A DNA stretch of 6,051 nt from an uncultured Akkermansia sp. (GTDB taxonomy: Bacteria > Verrucomicrobiota > Verrucomicrobiia > Verrucomicrobiales > Akkermansiaceae): assembly GCA_904502165.1 (NCBI GenBank), contig CAJGDB010000102.1:1-6051 (forward strand). Direction: 5' to 3'. The number at the start of each line of letters is the position of its first letter. Position 1 is the stretch's first letter. Made by a program: the position numbers and the translations under genes. Shown here piece after piece: positions 5,937 through 6,051 of this stretch. The notes under the pieces were generated by a model. It was not told the DNA's origin. It saw only the letters and a program-made list of their open reading frames with translations, and ran no database searches.

Positions 5937-6051
5937 ATGGAACCTATTTACGAAGGCAAAGCCAAGAGACTGTTCACGACGGAAAATCCGGAAGTTCTGC
6001 GCATGGAGTACAAGGACTCCGCCACCGCATTCAATGGTGTGAAGAAGGAAG
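5937..6051 (+). CDS. purC: PurC, phosphoribosylaminoimidazole-succinocarboxamide synthase (partial, 5' end only)
   Basis: ATG 5937 opens a frame that runs off the right edge; 38 codons are visible. The N-terminus reads MEPIYEGKAKRLF, then TENPEVLRMEYKDSATAFNG and VKKE. The YEGKAK motif is the nucleotide-binding loop of SAICAR synthetases, and the following YKDSATAFNG matches the bacterial PurC pattern. The enzyme joins aspartate to CAIR with ATP in de novo purine synthesis in the cytoplasm. It is divergent from the transporter operon and has its own promoter. Whether other pur genes follow is outside the window. Confidence 0.93.
   Translation, partial: MEPIYEGKAKRLFTTENPEVLRMEYKDSATAFNGVKKE

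Noticed and set aside
5806..6042. Plus-strand 78-codon frame across the heptad repeat and purC start
   Set aside because: It translates the tandem repeat and the purC promoter and overlaps purC in another phase.

Overview
This window looks like chromosomal DNA of a moderately GC-rich Gram-negative bacterium, most likely a Verrucomicrobiota member of the Akkermansia type. That placement is an inference from protein style: secreted transglutaminase-like and thioredoxin-like proteins, a minimal RlpA, a fused binding-protein/permease, and start sites without Shine-Dalgarno sequences. No marker gene in the window proves it. There are no RNA genes, insertion sequences or CRISPR arrays, and the content is mostly ordinary.

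Left part (1-2752, minus strand): a two-gene unit. The first gene (start at 2752) encodes an exported protein of about 742 residues with a helical N-terminal region, a transglutaminase-like Cys/His core, a helical repeat-like middle and a C-terminal F5/8 type C (discoidin-like) domain. It is interrupted by one surplus G in a G8 run (2261-2268), so two overlapping frames must be joined to read it. The second gene starts 14 bases after its stop (ATG at 508). It encodes a membrane-anchored thioredoxin-like protein that lacks the CxxC cysteines and runs off the left edge.

Centre (2753-3470): a 111-base divergent promoter region separates this unit from rlpA on the plus strand. rlpA encodes a short lipoprotein lytic transglycosylase with a GTG start. 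Between rlpA and the converging transporter operon lies a perfect 13-bp hairpin (3407-3439), probably a shared terminator.

Right part (3471-5700, minus strand): a polar amino acid ABC importer in two genes. The first is a fusion of a solute-binding lipoprotein and a permease. The second is its ATPase, which starts inside the last codons of the fusion gene. An intergenic region of about 266 bases (5671-5936) holds divergent promoters and a heptanucleotide tandem repeat (5824-5858). The start of purC (SAICAR synthetase) follows and runs off the right edge.

The most notable signals are the G8 frameshift, the placement of promoter-like elements only 6-8 bases before three start codons (suggesting leaderless mRNAs), and the heptad repeat array upstream of the purC promoter. 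I did not find a convincing new multi-gene system.
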